64,000 nucleotides of DNA from Pseudomonadales bacterium (GTDB lineage Bacteria > Pseudomonadota > Gammaproteobacteria > Pseudomonadales > Azotimanducaceae). The position numbers and the translations under genes were made by a program. Position 1 is the stretch's first letter. Each line of letters begins with the position of its first letter. Below are positions 17,224-26,292 of this stretch, one piece after another. Location of the stretch: NCBI GenBank assembly GCA_017642855.1, contig JAEPOO010000004.1, forward strand, positions 62,001 through 126,000, in the 5' to 3' direction. The notes beneath the pieces were generated by a model. That model did no database searches and was not told where the DNA came from. It saw only the letters and a list, made by a program, of their open reading frames with translations.

Positions 17224-18174
17224 TTACAACCAATCCGATAGGGCAACGCCAATGCCAATGCGATTAATATGCTGCTCCATATCGATCATGCTTTCGCCAT
17301 AGCCTGAATAGATCTGGACAAAGCCTTTCAGGTGATGAGCAAGGGGGAACATCCAGTTGAGTTCCACTCCGCTGCGATAGTCACTGCCCAGACTATTTTT
17401 GATGTCCATTGAAAAGGTATGGTCACGATAGCGATAGGCGAAGCCAAACTCCGCTCTGCCCATGTACTCTTCCACTCTAGGATTATCATCGATGTCGGGA
17501 TCATCGATTCGAGTCCAGACCTTAGCCATGACGGCAAGATTGCCTCGGTCCAACGCAATTTGAGAGTAGACTCGATTCCAGCTCCTGGATAGTGGTTGCG
17601 CTCGGCCATTAGATTGGTGAACCAAACCTAGCGTGAGCTGCCTGGCTTCAAAGCCGAGTATCTCGTGGTTCAGGGGAATTTCCCACATGAACTCTGGCTC
17701 ATAGTTGGTTTCTCGAAACGGCGCTGAGATTTCATCTTCCGCGTAGAGTTGCCAGAAAGACTGCTGGGTATAGGCGACTGAGATTGAGGAGTTTTGCCAC
17801 AGTTCGTCAAATAGAAGGGTCTTTAAGCTGAGCTGAAACTTCACTTCCGTGTCTGAGAAAAGGTCACCCGCAGGACCGTAAGCTGAAAAGTCTGGACTGG
17901 TGTTGTACGTTGCAGGAAGGATGTAGTTCGGCCGATGAGGCGTGATGGCGAACCAGTTATCTCTAACAGCCTCCTCGTTTAGTCGTCGATTTTCGATGAC
18001 AGAAAGCGAGTGCTCAATATCCGTGGGCTCTGTCAGTTGATAAACGCTGTCGTAGCACTCAAGTCTTTGTTCTGCGTCGGATATCTTCGCGCACTCGTAA
18101 CCGTTCGTGACGTTATTGGCGTGCACGTCAGACGCCAGGAACGCACCGACCAATAGTAAGGCAAACCTAATCAT
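17224..18174 (-). CDS. pldA: Outer-membrane phospholipase A1
   Basis: 316 aa with a signal peptide (MIRFALLLVGAFLASDVHA). The catalytic triad of OMPLA is present with exact spacing: His186 and Ser188 in LVHQSNGRAQPLSRSWN and Asn200, matching the His142/Ser144/Asn156 spacing of the E. coli enzyme. A 12-strand barrel that hydrolyses phospholipids mislocalised to the outer leaflet, acting as a Ca2+-dependent dimer. Single gene; the upstream region to 18512 holds nothing I can support. Confidence 0.92.
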   Translation of the reverse strand: MIRFALLLVGAFLASDVHANNVTNGYECAKISDAEQRLECYDSVYQLTEPTDIEHSLSVIENRRLNEEAVRDNWFAITPHRPNYILPATYNTSPDFSAYGPAGDLFSDTEVKFQLSLKTLLFDELWQNSSISVAYTQQSFWQLYAEDEISAPFRETNYEPEFMWEIPLNHEILGFEARQLTLGLVHQSNGRAQPLSRSWNRVYSQIALDRGNLAVMAKVWTRIDDPDIDDNPRVEEYMGRAEFGFAYRYRDHTFSMDIKNSLGSDYRSGVELNWMFPLAHHLKGFVQIYSGYGESMIDMEQHINRIGIGVALSDWL

Positions 18175-18512
18175 TCATGTCTCCTCGAGGACCGTAGCTA
18201 ACTTTGCGCAAATTGCATGATACAAGAGTTTCAGGTCGTTCACGCAATAGGTTTGCCCAGCTATGACATTGCGCGTCAGCCTCACGCGGTTTCAATATGT
18301 CCAGGGTCCCATCCTTTCAAAGACTGACCATTTCTCGATGCCGCACTGAGAGGACGCCCTTTTCCTGTAAGTCCAGAATTGCATTCAGTTGGGTTCTAAA
18401 CACCACAATCCGTCTACGATTGGCGTTTCCTGCGTACACTACAACCAATTTCTTGCTGTCAAACAAGGTGTCTCGTCGGGGAAAATCAATGCCTCTATTC
18501 TCGCCGCACTGG
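18175..18512. other. Intergenic stretch with no supported feature
   Basis: About 340 bases between the pldA start and the end of the lipoprotein gene. The open frames here have no recognisable domain or ribosome-binding site. Confidence 0.4.
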
Positions 18513-19025
18513 TTAACCGGGTTCCTCGATCCGCCAGGCAGCGGTCAGCGGCGCTCCTTTGTCGGCGTCCCGCTGCCATCGGTAAACCAACGGGTCGCGA
18601 TCGGTTTCGTAGAACCAGATGATCGCGACAAGCGCATCGATATGGTTCGCGACGTCGACACTTAGGCTGTCTACACCGGCCGTCAACGGCCGTCGCGCAA
18701 TACATCGGTCGTAACTCATCGATGCGGCGTTGACCACCGTTCCAGAGTCCGGGCAGATGGAGAGATACGAACGCGACGAGCTCATTTCGACGAAGATTTC
18801 GAGCGCCTGATTGACGCGCAGGTCATTCTCTGCGGTGATTCTCAACTCGGTTATCGGATTTTCAGCAACCGCCGCAGTGGTCGTGCCGGAGCCTGCAGGA
18901 GTGGTCTCGCCAGAAGGGCTTTCATCGCTGCTACCACCGCCGCCACCGCAGCCGGTTAAGAACCAAAGCAGGAAACTTGTGATCAAGAGGTGCGAACAGC
19001 GGATATACGTTGTTTTACGGTTCAT
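18513..19025 (-). CDS. Small lipoprotein linked to LruC-domain protein
   Basis: 170 aa from ATG 19025 (MNRKTTYIRC). Lipobox FLTGC with lipidated Cys26, then a Gly/Ser/Thr-rich linker (GGGGG, SGETTPAGSG). The folded part (about 60-170) has four Cys (CPDSG, YDRCI) likely paired in the periplasm and no domain I can name. It begins 10 bases after the LruC gene ends, so the two form an operon and probably act together at the cell surface. Confidence 0.75.
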   Translation of the reverse strand: MNRKTTYIRCSHLLITSFLLWFLTGCGGGGGSSDESPSGETTPAGSGTTTAAVAENPITELRITAENDLRVNQALEIFVEMSSSRSYLSICPDSGTVVNAASMSYDRCIARRPLTAGVDSLSVDVANHIDALVAIIWFYETDRDPLVYRWQRDADKGAPLTAAWRIEEPG

Positions 19026-19035
19026 GGTTAACTCG

Positions 19036-21174
19036 CTAATCGTTGTAAAGGAACTGGGTGTTGGCATTGTTTTCCAGGTACCACTCCGGGTTGGTCATCC
19101 CAGTAGGATCCGCCGCGAAATCTGAGAATTGCGGGTAGGCCTCGAGCACGCTGACACCTTCTTTTGGGTGCTTCCAATCCAGCGGTATCTCCAGCGCCCA
19201 AGGTACGCCATTATCGGTCTGGAAGAAGATTGCCTGCTGGGTATCTGAAGCGTCGTCGTAAGTGCCGAACAATCCGACCTCAAAGGCATTGCTTGGGGCC
19301 CTGTTCTTCAGGTGTACTTCGAATTTTCGCCCCGGGTATTGGCCCGTCACTGCGCTCACTGAACTTCCGTGGTTGGTGCCGGGTGCCGCGAAAATAAATG
19401 GGTCGTAGGGCATCGCAGGCATGCTATTGACGTCGACCGGTGAGCGAAAAGGCACAGTCATTTCCCAGTTGGGGCGACTGCTGGTGCCGCAGCCCTCCTC
19501 GACTCGAAAGAATTTGCATCCTGATTCTCCAGGCTGAGTGATGTCCCAAAGGTTCTCACTCGCGACGAGCACCGCGCTGATGCGATTCTCCTCGAGTGCG
19601 TAATTAGATTGCCGAACGTAATTGATGAAGTGCGCAATCGAATCACCTTTGATCGAGGCCGGATCAACCCCGGGAATCTGGATGCCGAAACCGTTGTGGT
19701 AACGCCCACCGAGCGCTGCCACTTGGCCCTCGAGCTTGATTCGAATCACCTGACCGTCCTTGATGTATTCGGTATAGCGCAAGTTCATCAACACGTCGTT
19801 CATGTCGAAATCGCCGAGTTGCGGATACTTGTCCTCGAAGGCGAAACTCGTAAAGCTGCTTTCGTTCGGATAATGGCGGGTGGTGACACCGACTTCGGTG
19901 ACTGTCAGTGGATAGTCCTCGACCTCACCATTACTTACGCCACCTGTGGGACCAATATCCGGCAGGGTGCTGATACGAAAACGAGCCCAGGTGCCACCGG
20001 TGGTGGCCCATATCGGGACATTGATCGGCAAGTTGTTCGTCCCTTCGTTAACGGCCAGGGCTTCTGCGATCTGCTCGTCATCCTCGAACTGTCCATCTTG
20101 GTCCCAGTCAATCCAGGCATTTAGGAAACCGCCCGAACCAGTCACATTGGCGATGATGATCGCCGATGAGCCGATCTCGAAGCCGGTTGGGAAGGCAATC
20201 CCGTCGTCATCATCTGACTGATCGCTGATGTCATCGCTCAAGGGAAAGAAATAGGCATCCGATTCGCCATCAATCAGTGAGCCGAGCAGCAGGCTGCTGA
20301 TCCCGTGCCGGGCTCCGCCTTCGGCCAGCGTACTGCCGTAACTGTCCGGCGCGTCGCCAAAGTCGACAAGGTCGCTGATTTCGACTTCCGCCAGTGCGCA
20401 GCGTGCGCCATCATTGGAACTGCTGGAGGGGCCATAAGTAAAGAAGACGGCTTCTGAAAATTCTCCGTTTATTGTTACCCGATAAATGAAACCGTTGCTG
20501 TTGTTGCTTAGGTAAAGATTCTCGTCAACGTCGAAATACTGTGCGCCGAAGGTGAACTTAAAACCTTCTTCCGCTTCGCTCAGCACCTGAACGAGTACCG
20601 TGGTCTCGCCATTCGCCGGGTCAATCGTCATGAGGAAACCGTCGTTATCGACTGCGTAGATCAGACCGTCGAAGGGGTGAAAAGCCAGGTCCGTCAAGGT
20701 TGGGTTACCCATGGAAGTATGCGTTGCAATCTTCACCATCACGAGCGCTGCTTCAGGGTCACTCAGATCGACCCGGTACAGGCCATAGCCCTTCCGGTAA
20801 CCGTACCAGGCATTCTCTACGACGGAGACATCGCCAACATAAAAAGGTTTATCGATGAGGTTGGTCAGATTGAGCGGAACCGCTTGGTAGTCGTTGCCAA
20901 AACGTGCCAGCGTTTCGGCATCGTAGTCCCAGCCATACATGTAGCTGTCGTGATAATTGAAACCGGCGCCATTGACCTTGCTGGTACCCATGTCCGGTGA
21001 AATCGTGGTGTAGCTGCCGATGGCGAGGTCGACGCCGTAGAGAATCGGCACCGAACCAGGCGACTGAACGATGAATGCCTTTGTGGGGCAGAATTCAAAT
21101 GGGTCCGAGGCGTCAGCCGTTTTTGCCCACAGGAACAGGGTGAGGCAGAGCAGTTTAGAAATACGAGCAAGCAT
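19036..21174 (-). CDS. Secreted LruC-domain protein with GEVED domain
   Basis: 712 aa. Signal peptide (MLARISKLLCLTLFLWAKTADA). Residues about 25-260 resemble a beta-propeller-like region with YGVDLAIGSYTTIS and FHPFDGLIYAVDNDGF repeats. A GEVED domain follows (DFGDAPDSYGSTLAEGGARH...WIDWDQDGQFEDDE...SNGEVEDYPL) with a Ca2+-loop-like DWDQDGQFE. The C-terminal LruC domain starts at YPNESSFTSFAFEDKYPQLGD and contains the signature GDFDMNDVL. LruC proteins are extracellular, first noted in Leptospira; their role is not settled. Operon with the downstream lipoprotein. Confidence 0.85.
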   Translation of the reverse strand: MLARISKLLCLTLFLWAKTADASDPFEFCPTKAFIVQSPGSVPILYGVDLAIGSYTTISPDMGTSKVNGAGFNYHDSYMYGWDYDAETLARFGNDYQAVPLNLTNLIDKPFYVGDVSVVENAWYGYRKGYGLYRVDLSDPEAALVMVKIATHTSMGNPTLTDLAFHPFDGLIYAVDNDGFLMTIDPANGETTVLVQVLSEAEEGFKFTFGAQYFDVDENLYLSNNSNGFIYRVTINGEFSEAVFFTYGPSSSSNDGARCALAEVEISDLVDFGDAPDSYGSTLAEGGARHGISSLLLGSLIDGESDAYFFPLSDDISDQSDDDDGIAFPTGFEIGSSAIIIANVTGSGGFLNAWIDWDQDGQFEDDEQIAEALAVNEGTNNLPINVPIWATTGGTWARFRISTLPDIGPTGGVSNGEVEDYPLTVTEVGVTTRHYPNESSFTSFAFEDKYPQLGDFDMNDVLMNLRYTEYIKDGQVIRIKLEGQVAALGGRYHNGFGIQIPGVDPASIKGDSIAHFINYVRQSNYALEENRISAVLVASENLWDITQPGESGCKFFRVEEGCGTSSRPNWEMTVPFRSPVDVNSMPAMPYDPFIFAAPGTNHGSSVSAVTGQYPGRKFEVHLKNRAPSNAFEVGLFGTYDDASDTQQAIFFQTDNGVPWALEIPLDWKHPKEGVSVLEAYPQFSDFAADPTGMTNPEWYLENNANTQFLYND

Positions 21175-21562
21175 GGTATCGATTCATCTTGAAATGATAG
21201 ATACCTGGATGACGCAATTATCGTGCCCGGTCACCATAAGTTCATTTATTTCAAACAGATAAGACAAATCTGTCGTGTATTACGGTTGCCAAAGGCGCTC
21301 AATTTGCCCAGCATTTTTTGCATATCGCAAAGGGTCATTCACAAAATGCAAATCGGTCCGGGAGATATTCATCCGCAAAAGCATGGATGGCGGAGGTGCG
21401 ACAAATTCCCCAAACCAACGCGAGAGCCCTTGCGCCAGAAGAGGATAGCGTCCTATCAGTTTGATATGGCAATCGCCTCCACACATCAGAGGACAACTAA
21501 GAAAAGAGAGGTAAAACTGCGAGCGCAAAGAGATCGCGGCGTATGTTGGCAACTTATTTACA
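21175..21562. other. Intergenic stretch with no supported feature
   Basis: Region between the LruC gene start and the end of the SDR gene. Open frames exist on both strands but none has a domain, a good ribosome-binding site or a codon pattern I trust. Confidence 0.4.
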
Positions 21563-22417
21563 TCACCTTCGCGTGAGGCTACGCCAGATATCATTCGCTA
21601 ACCTGGAACCAAGAAAGGGTCTCACCGTTTTGTAAACCTTCCCAGGTATCAATGTTGCCTTCCCTGACAACGAGGCCTTTTCACATTCTTCTACCACTTG
21701 TTCCGGGCTTAACCACATCCAATCGGGAATATTCCTGTGGAGATGTTGCAAACCTGCGCGCGTGTGGGCTTCGGTTCGAACATAACCGGGTAGACAAGTC
21801 GTCACCTGAACGCCATCACGTTTTACTTCCTGCGCAATTGAGCTGCCATAACTCGCGACTGCAGTTTTTGCAGAAGCATACAGAGAAGACTTAGGCATCG
21901 GCGTGCGAGCCGCGATCGAACTCATGATCACAACTCGCCCACGTTTCGATGCCCGCATCCTGGGTATCTGATCTTCCAAAAGATCAATAACTCCGCCGCA
22001 CAGCAGATAATATAGTTTCTGACGTTCTGGGGTCTCTGTGGCGCCCAAGGGGGTTACTTGAGTAATCCCTGCGTTCGCTATGATCACCTCAAGTTTCGGT
22101 AGCATGTCCAGCAATCGTCTGACCGATTCAGGCTGAGCTAGATCAACCGCATGAGACTGAATGACCTGATCGCCAATGGCAGACACGGCCGCTTCTAATC
22201 GTAAAGGATCCTTTGAGACGAGGATAAGGCGATAGCCTGATTCCGCTAACTTTTCGGCGTAGGCCCGGCCGATGCCAGAAGAGGCACCGGTGACAAGCGC
22301 TAGTGGACTCGCCACTTTTTCATCGTCGTAAACTTTCTTCTTCCCACTGATGCACGTATCCAGAAACGCTCGCTCAACACTGTTACGCCGCGCCAACTTA
22401 AAACGCTCAATATCCAC
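21563..22417 (-). CDS. Classical short-chain dehydrogenase/reductase
   Basis: 284 aa. Cofactor motif TGASSGIG (43-50), NAG (115-117), catalytic Ser in VVIMSSIAA (166/167), Tyr180 and Lys184 in YASAK. The DltE/YqjQ-like layout (TPMPKSSLYASAK, LPGYVRTE) and the basic C-terminus fit an SDR acting on lipid-like or keto substrates. The first 34 residues are an extension before the Rossmann fold; a later start near VASPLALVTG lacks a Met. Divergent from the proteorhodopsin gene, with about 110 bases between. Confidence 0.85.
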   Translation of the reverse strand: MDIERFKLARRNSVERAFLDTCISGKKKVYDDEKVASPLALVTGASSGIGRAYAEKLAESGYRLILVSKDPLRLEAAVSAIGDQVIQSHAVDLAQPESVRRLLDMLPKLEVIIANAGITQVTPLGATETPERQKLYYLLCGGVIDLLEDQIPRMRASKRGRVVIMSSIAARTPMPKSSLYASAKTAVASYGSSIAQEVKRDGVQVTTCLPGYVRTEAHTRAGLQHLHRNIPDWMWLSPEQVVEECEKASLSGKATLIPGKVYKTVRPFLGSRLANDIWRSLTRR

Positions 22418-22528
22418 GCTCGCACTTACATCCTGCTTACATCTTGACTAATCACTTCTTTTGCAGATTGCGTAACCACAGAACAGCACGACGAACGTGC
22501 TGCAAATAATGAAGAATCTGGAGGATGT

Positions 22529-23242
22529 GTGGAAAAGCTATTTTTACAAAGCGGCGACTTAGTCGGCGTCACATTTTGGCTCGTGTCTATCGCGATGATT
22601 GCTTCAACGGTTTTTTTTCTCTACGAGGGAGCACATGTTAAGAAAGAATGGCGGCTTTCCCTTCTCGTCGCCGGTTTGGTTACTTTGGTCGCCGGTGTGC
22701 ATTACGACTACATGAGGGACTTCTGGGTCGTCGAGCAGACGACGCCCATCGTTTATCGCTATATCGATTGGCTTATTACCGTACCGTTATTGATGATTGA
22801 ATTCTTTCTCATCCTGAAAGCTGTTGGCGCAGCCGTCGGGACAGGATCGTTCCTTAGGCTGCTTGTCGGCACGCTCGTTATGCTCGTCTTTGGGTACCTG
22901 GGAGAAGCAAACATCATGAATGTTACTCTTGCCTTCTGGCTGGGTATGGTCGGTTGGGGTGTAATCATTTACGAGATATTTGCCGGTTCCGCGGGTACTG
23001 CCGCGAGACAGGCCTCGCCAGCCGTCGCGTCAGCTTTCAACTACATGCGTTTAATCGTGCTGGTAGGCTGGGCCATTTACCCCATCGGCTATGTCTGGGG
23101 TTACATGCTCGGTGGAGTCGACGAAGGCGCTCTGAACATGGTCTACAATCTGGCGGACTTCGTGAACAAGATCCTGTTTGGACTCATTATCTGGCACCTT
23201 GCTGTCAATGAGAGCGGTGGTGCAGGTCATGAGACTAAGTAA
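22529..23242 (+). CDS. Proteorhodopsin (light-driven proton pump)
   Basis: 237 aa, seven TM helices. Helix C reads YRYIDWLITVPLLMIEFF: Asp80, Thr84 and Glu91 are the DTE triad of outward proton pumps (97/101/108 in the reference proteorhodopsin). Leu88 corresponds to position 105 and predicts green absorption. His58 (GVHYDYMR) matches the His75 counter-ion partner. Retinal lysine Lys214 in DFVNKILFG. Start is GTG, with GGAGG 4 bases upstream; no other start exists back to the in-frame stop at 22445. It lacks the usual N-terminal signal peptide. No carotenoid or retinal genes are within the window, so retinal must come from elsewhere. Confidence 0.95.
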   Translation: MEKLFLQSGDLVGVTFWLVSIAMIASTVFFLYEGAHVKKEWRLSLLVAGLVTLVAGVHYDYMRDFWVVEQTTPIVYRYIDWLITVPLLMIEFFLILKAVGAAVGTGSFLRLLVGTLVMLVFGYLGEANIMNVTLAFWLGMVGWGVIIYEIFAGSAGTAARQASPAVASAFNYMRLIVLVGWAIYPIGYVWGYMLGGVDEGALNMVYNLADFVNKILFGLIIWHLAVNESGGAGHETK

Positions 23243-23277
23243 TCTTTAGCACAGCAATCACACCTGCTGATACATCA

Positions 23278-23310
23278 AGGGCCGCCCCTCGGGCGGCCCT
23301 CTCGTTTCTT
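23278..23310 (+). terminator. Rho-independent terminator after proteorhodopsin
   Basis: A perfect 10-bp stem (AGGGCCGCCC, loop CTC, GGGCGGCCCT) is followed by CTCGTTTCTT, a moderate T-rich tail. It lies 36 bases past the stop codon. Confidence 0.8.
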
Positions 23311-23563
23311 CAAACAGTTATCTGCGGACCTGCATGCATCATGCCGGCGTCAATGGATTAACCCCCCATACAACTCTGATTCGTCCGACGCGCTCTTTGA
23401 TCAGATCGCGCGGGTCACCATTTAGGAATCAACGCCATAGCCCGGGCGTGTTAACCACGATAGGTTGTAAAGCGAGTCGATACTCTGAATAATTTCTGAT
23501 TTCCGAGAAATCATTCTCGTCTCGCCGATGGGTCATGCAGGCGTGCCCGAAGGACACTCGATT
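23311..23563. other. Intergenic stretch with an inverted repeat
   Basis: No gene seen. At 23497-23513 TGATTTC-CGA-GAAATCA forms a 7-bp inverted repeat about 50 bases before the next start codon, a possible operator. Confidence 0.3.
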
Positions 23564-24328
23564 ATGCTCAAGTTCAATTTTCCAGATACCTTCGAGAAGC
23601 GGCTTTTTGTCGTTTCATGTGCGGCGATCATCATGGCGGCCATCACCTCGATACTGTTGAATCTGATGGTCGTTCCGCGACCGCAAAATGCGATTGCCGC
23701 CGGTGTCGTTGGCGCAGCTGCAGGCATCGCCTGGTGGCGCGGTCGCAAGGTGGAGCGCCCGGAGTGGCTGATCGTATTCGTGGTATTGGTCGTGGGTTCA
23801 ATTCTTGGCTTTATGTGGTTCAGCAATGCCGGTGTGCGCGGTACCGTCCCCTTCTGGATGACACCATTGTTCATCGGTGCCGCGGTGGTATTGAAGGGAC
23901 TTCCACGCACATTCACGCTGTGTGCGCTATCAGCGATTCTGGTCACCGATTTAACACTCGAATGGTTTTTCCCTGAATGGGTGACTGACAGCGCCATGAA
24001 TGCGAACAGCTTTGTCGACATGGGCGTTGCGCTGATAGCCAATCTGGTCTTCAGCGTTGTGGTAGGCCTGGGCGTAGCCAACACCTGGCACGCCGAACGT
24101 GAGCGAGTCGAAACGCTGACAGAGCAGAATGTGAGAAGCGCACTAGAACTGGAGGCGTCACAGCGCGAAGCAGACCAACTCCGAGACATGCTGCCTATTT
24201 GCGCGCACTGTAAGAACATCCGGGACCCGGAAGGGGTCTGGCACCCCTTGGAAATTTACATGCGCGAGAAACGCCATACCGATCTAAGTCACGGTATTTG
24301 CCCGAAGTGTTTGAAGGAACACTACTAG
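23564..24328 (+). CDS. Membrane protein with C-terminal Cys-rich ICxxCKxIRD motif
   Basis: 254 aa from ATG 23564 (AAGGA 9 bases upstream). About five TM helices (18-38, 45-60, 72-92, 100-120, 155-178), then a coiled coil (ERERVETLTEQNVRSALELE). The end reads LPICAHCKNIRD...WHPLEIYMREKRHTDLSHGICPKCLKEHY. This short C-terminal zinc-knuckle-like motif is usually found at the end of PAS/GAF sensor or receiver proteins, with two CxxC pairs. Here it is attached to a membrane module without a kinase or GGDEF domain. Function unknown; a redox or metal-sensing role is possible. Confidence 0.75.
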   Translation: MLKFNFPDTFEKRLFVVSCAAIIMAAITSILLNLMVVPRPQNAIAAGVVGAAAGIAWWRGRKVERPEWLIVFVVLVVGSILGFMWFSNAGVRGTVPFWMTPLFIGAAVVLKGLPRTFTLCALSAILVTDLTLEWFFPEWVTDSAMNANSFVDMGVALIANLVFSVVVGLGVANTWHAERERVETLTEQNVRSALELEASQREADQLRDMLPICAHCKNIRDPEGVWHPLEIYMREKRHTDLSHGICPKCLKEHY

Positions 24329-24357
24329 GTGCGTTAATCAAAAGGCGTTTGCATCAG

Positions 24358-26250
24358 TCAGTCGCCATGCACTGCAAGCCAATCAAGCAGTGAAGCCAGA
24401 TCACCCATCTCGTAAGATTCTGCCGGGTCTGATGCTTTACTAAGAAATGCATCGAGTCGCTGGTCATCAAGCCAGTTTCCAAGCCTCTGACGATGCTGAG
24501 CCATGACTTTTCGATGGTGACCTAAAGAATCTTGCGCCCAGGCGTATCTGAACTTCCAATAAATCTGGTCATGTTCCTGCCGCCAGGCAACCTGTTCAGG
24601 CGCCACACGCGCCAGGACTCTGCGCAGGCAAACTTTGTTCCAGCCTCGAAAGTTCTTCTGTTGCCAGGGCAGATTGAGAAAAAACTCGACGACTCGTTTG
24701 TCACCAAAAGGGTGTCTTGTCTCGACACCGGCAGACGCCGCCATCCTGCCGTAGCGTTCGGTTGCAGCAGTCGCGTAAGGTGCCAGGAGCCTCAGCACTT
24801 GAACTTCTTCAAGCGTTTGTGCCGATACTTTAATCGTTTGCGCGTACTCCTCCATAAGACGCTCACGTAAAGCTACGGTCTCCGCAAACTCCCTGGAAAA
24901 AAAGTAGTCTTCAATGGCCTCAATATAGCGTTCGTCAACTTGTCGGTTGCGCTGTCGCGTGCGGGCCCAATCCGATGCAAAGACTGTCTTGAACACACTA
25001 AGTTGTTGTTTAACGCGTTGTAAAAGCCCTGGTCTCCATCGCGCGTGGATGGCACGGGTTTCGTAAAGTGATGAAAAAAATCGACCCTGTCTCATCAAAA
25101 AAGCAGGGTACGAACTCGTCATCGAAGCGACCTCATCTCCATCGATCCCATCGATCACTGCAACATGGCCATGTTGCCGCGCCGAACGATAAATAAGCCG
25201 AGGCAAGATCCAAGTGAAGTCAAACGGATCTTCCACACCAGATGCGTCATTCAATGCTGATCGATACCGCGTTACATCGGATGGGCGAAGACATATCGGA
25301 TCAAAACGGCCATGGTTGAGCATCTCGTTGATATAGTATGTTTCGACACAATCCGCATCCGTTGAAATTCCGGAAAATGTCCTCAGTGGCGAGCGTCCGC
25401 GTTTAGATTCAATGTCTGCAGCGAGGCCTGCTAGCGTCGATGAGTCAACGCCGCCGCTGACCATCGCAGCAACTGGCTTATGACTCCTAACTCTTGCGCA
25501 GACCGCTGCGACCAGAACTTCCTCTAACGCGTCGGCGTATTCCTTGTTATCCGCGAGATATAGCGGCGTTATCGGTGCCGGCTGCCAATAGCGGGATATC
25601 GACAGCGAAGTTCCTTTCAAGGTAAGCGTGTGGCCAGGCGCCAAACGGTATACATCTTTAAAAAAAGAGCATGTGTTATTCACACCTTCAAGGTCGGCGG
25701 CCAGGTAATCAGCGACTCGCGGCAGATAGACATTGCGGGGAATGTCCATCGGCGCCACCACCGAGATCGCCGCTGACGCAAAGGCGAATCTCTTGCCTGC
25801 TATGTGACAGTAATAGAATGGTTTTTGTCCCAGGTGATCGCGAGCGCAAAACAAACTTTGGGAATTGATATCCCAGATGGCAAAGGCAAAGTCGCCCAGG
25901 AGGTGTTGCACACAGTCTGCGCGCCACTTTTGATAGGCTCGGAGGATAAGCTGACTATCACTAAGGTCCGTGGGAAGGGGGTCGTCCAGCTTATCTATTA
26001 GTTCAGTTCGATTATCAAGGCGAACATCAGCTGTCATCAGCAGGTTAGTGTCTGTCGCATGAAAAGGTAGCACCTCTTCAAGCGCCTCAGTCGTTGTGTG
26101 CAACCGGAGATGACCGAGACCGATCTGATCGTGTTTGAAAAAACTCGTGCCATCTGGCCCCCTGTGGGGGGTCTCTTGCGCCATCATGAGGAGATCATTG
26201 TCCTGGACCGGACTTCCGTCCAGATAAATGATGCCTAGCACACCGCTCAA
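24358..26250 (-). CDS. Asparagine synthetase/lasso cyclase-like enzyme without Cys2
   Basis: 630 aa. N-terminal class II amidotransferase fold (PHRGPDG at 28-34, RLDNRTEL) and C-terminal ATP-PPi domain with the PP-loop SGGVDSS (265-271), DGIDGDEV and ETRHPFGDKRVVEF. In true AsnB the protein begins Met-Cys-Gly and Cys is the glutaminase nucleophile; here it begins with TTG then Ser-Gly-Val-Leu-Gly-Ile, so this Cys is absent. Loss of that Cys is normal in beta-lactam synthetases and lasso-peptide cyclases (McjC/LarB type), which adenylate a side-chain carboxylate for intramolecular amide formation. The peptide gene 42 bases upstream (26293-26433) is a plausible substrate. GGAAG lies 7 bases before the TTG. 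Confidence 0.8.
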   Translation of the reverse strand: MSGVLGIIYLDGSPVQDNDLLMMAQETPHRGPDGTSFFKHDQIGLGHLRLHTTTEALEEVLPFHATDTNLLMTADVRLDNRTELIDKLDDPLPTDLSDSQLILRAYQKWRADCVQHLLGDFAFAIWDINSQSLFCARDHLGQKPFYYCHIAGKRFAFASAAISVVAPMDIPRNVYLPRVADYLAADLEGVNNTCSFFKDVYRLAPGHTLTLKGTSLSISRYWQPAPITPLYLADNKEYADALEEVLVAAVCARVRSHKPVAAMVSGGVDSSTLAGLAADIESKRGRSPLRTFSGISTDADCVETYYINEMLNHGRFDPICLRPSDVTRYRSALNDASGVEDPFDFTWILPRLIYRSARQHGHVAVIDGIDGDEVASMTSSYPAFLMRQGRFFSSLYETRAIHARWRPGLLQRVKQQLSVFKTVFASDWARTRQRNRQVDERYIEAIEDYFFSREFAETVALRERLMEEYAQTIKVSAQTLEEVQVLRLLAPYATAATERYGRMAASAGVETRHPFGDKRVVEFFLNLPWQQKNFRGWNKVCLRRVLARVAPEQVAWRQEHDQIYWKFRYAWAQDSLGHHRKVMAQHRQRLGNWLDDQRLDAFLSKASDPAESYEMGDLASLLDWLAVHGD

Positions 26251-26292
26251 AGGTCTTCTTCCAAAACCGCGTCTCGGCCTCGATCAATACCT

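Noticed and set aside
18297-18665. Plus-strand frame before and inside the lipoprotein gene
   Set aside because: No start signal, Arg/Ser/Pro-rich shadow composition.
21280-21594. Minus-strand frame in the LruC-SDR gap
   Set aside because: It starts inside the SDR gene, lacks a ribosome-binding site and shows no domain.
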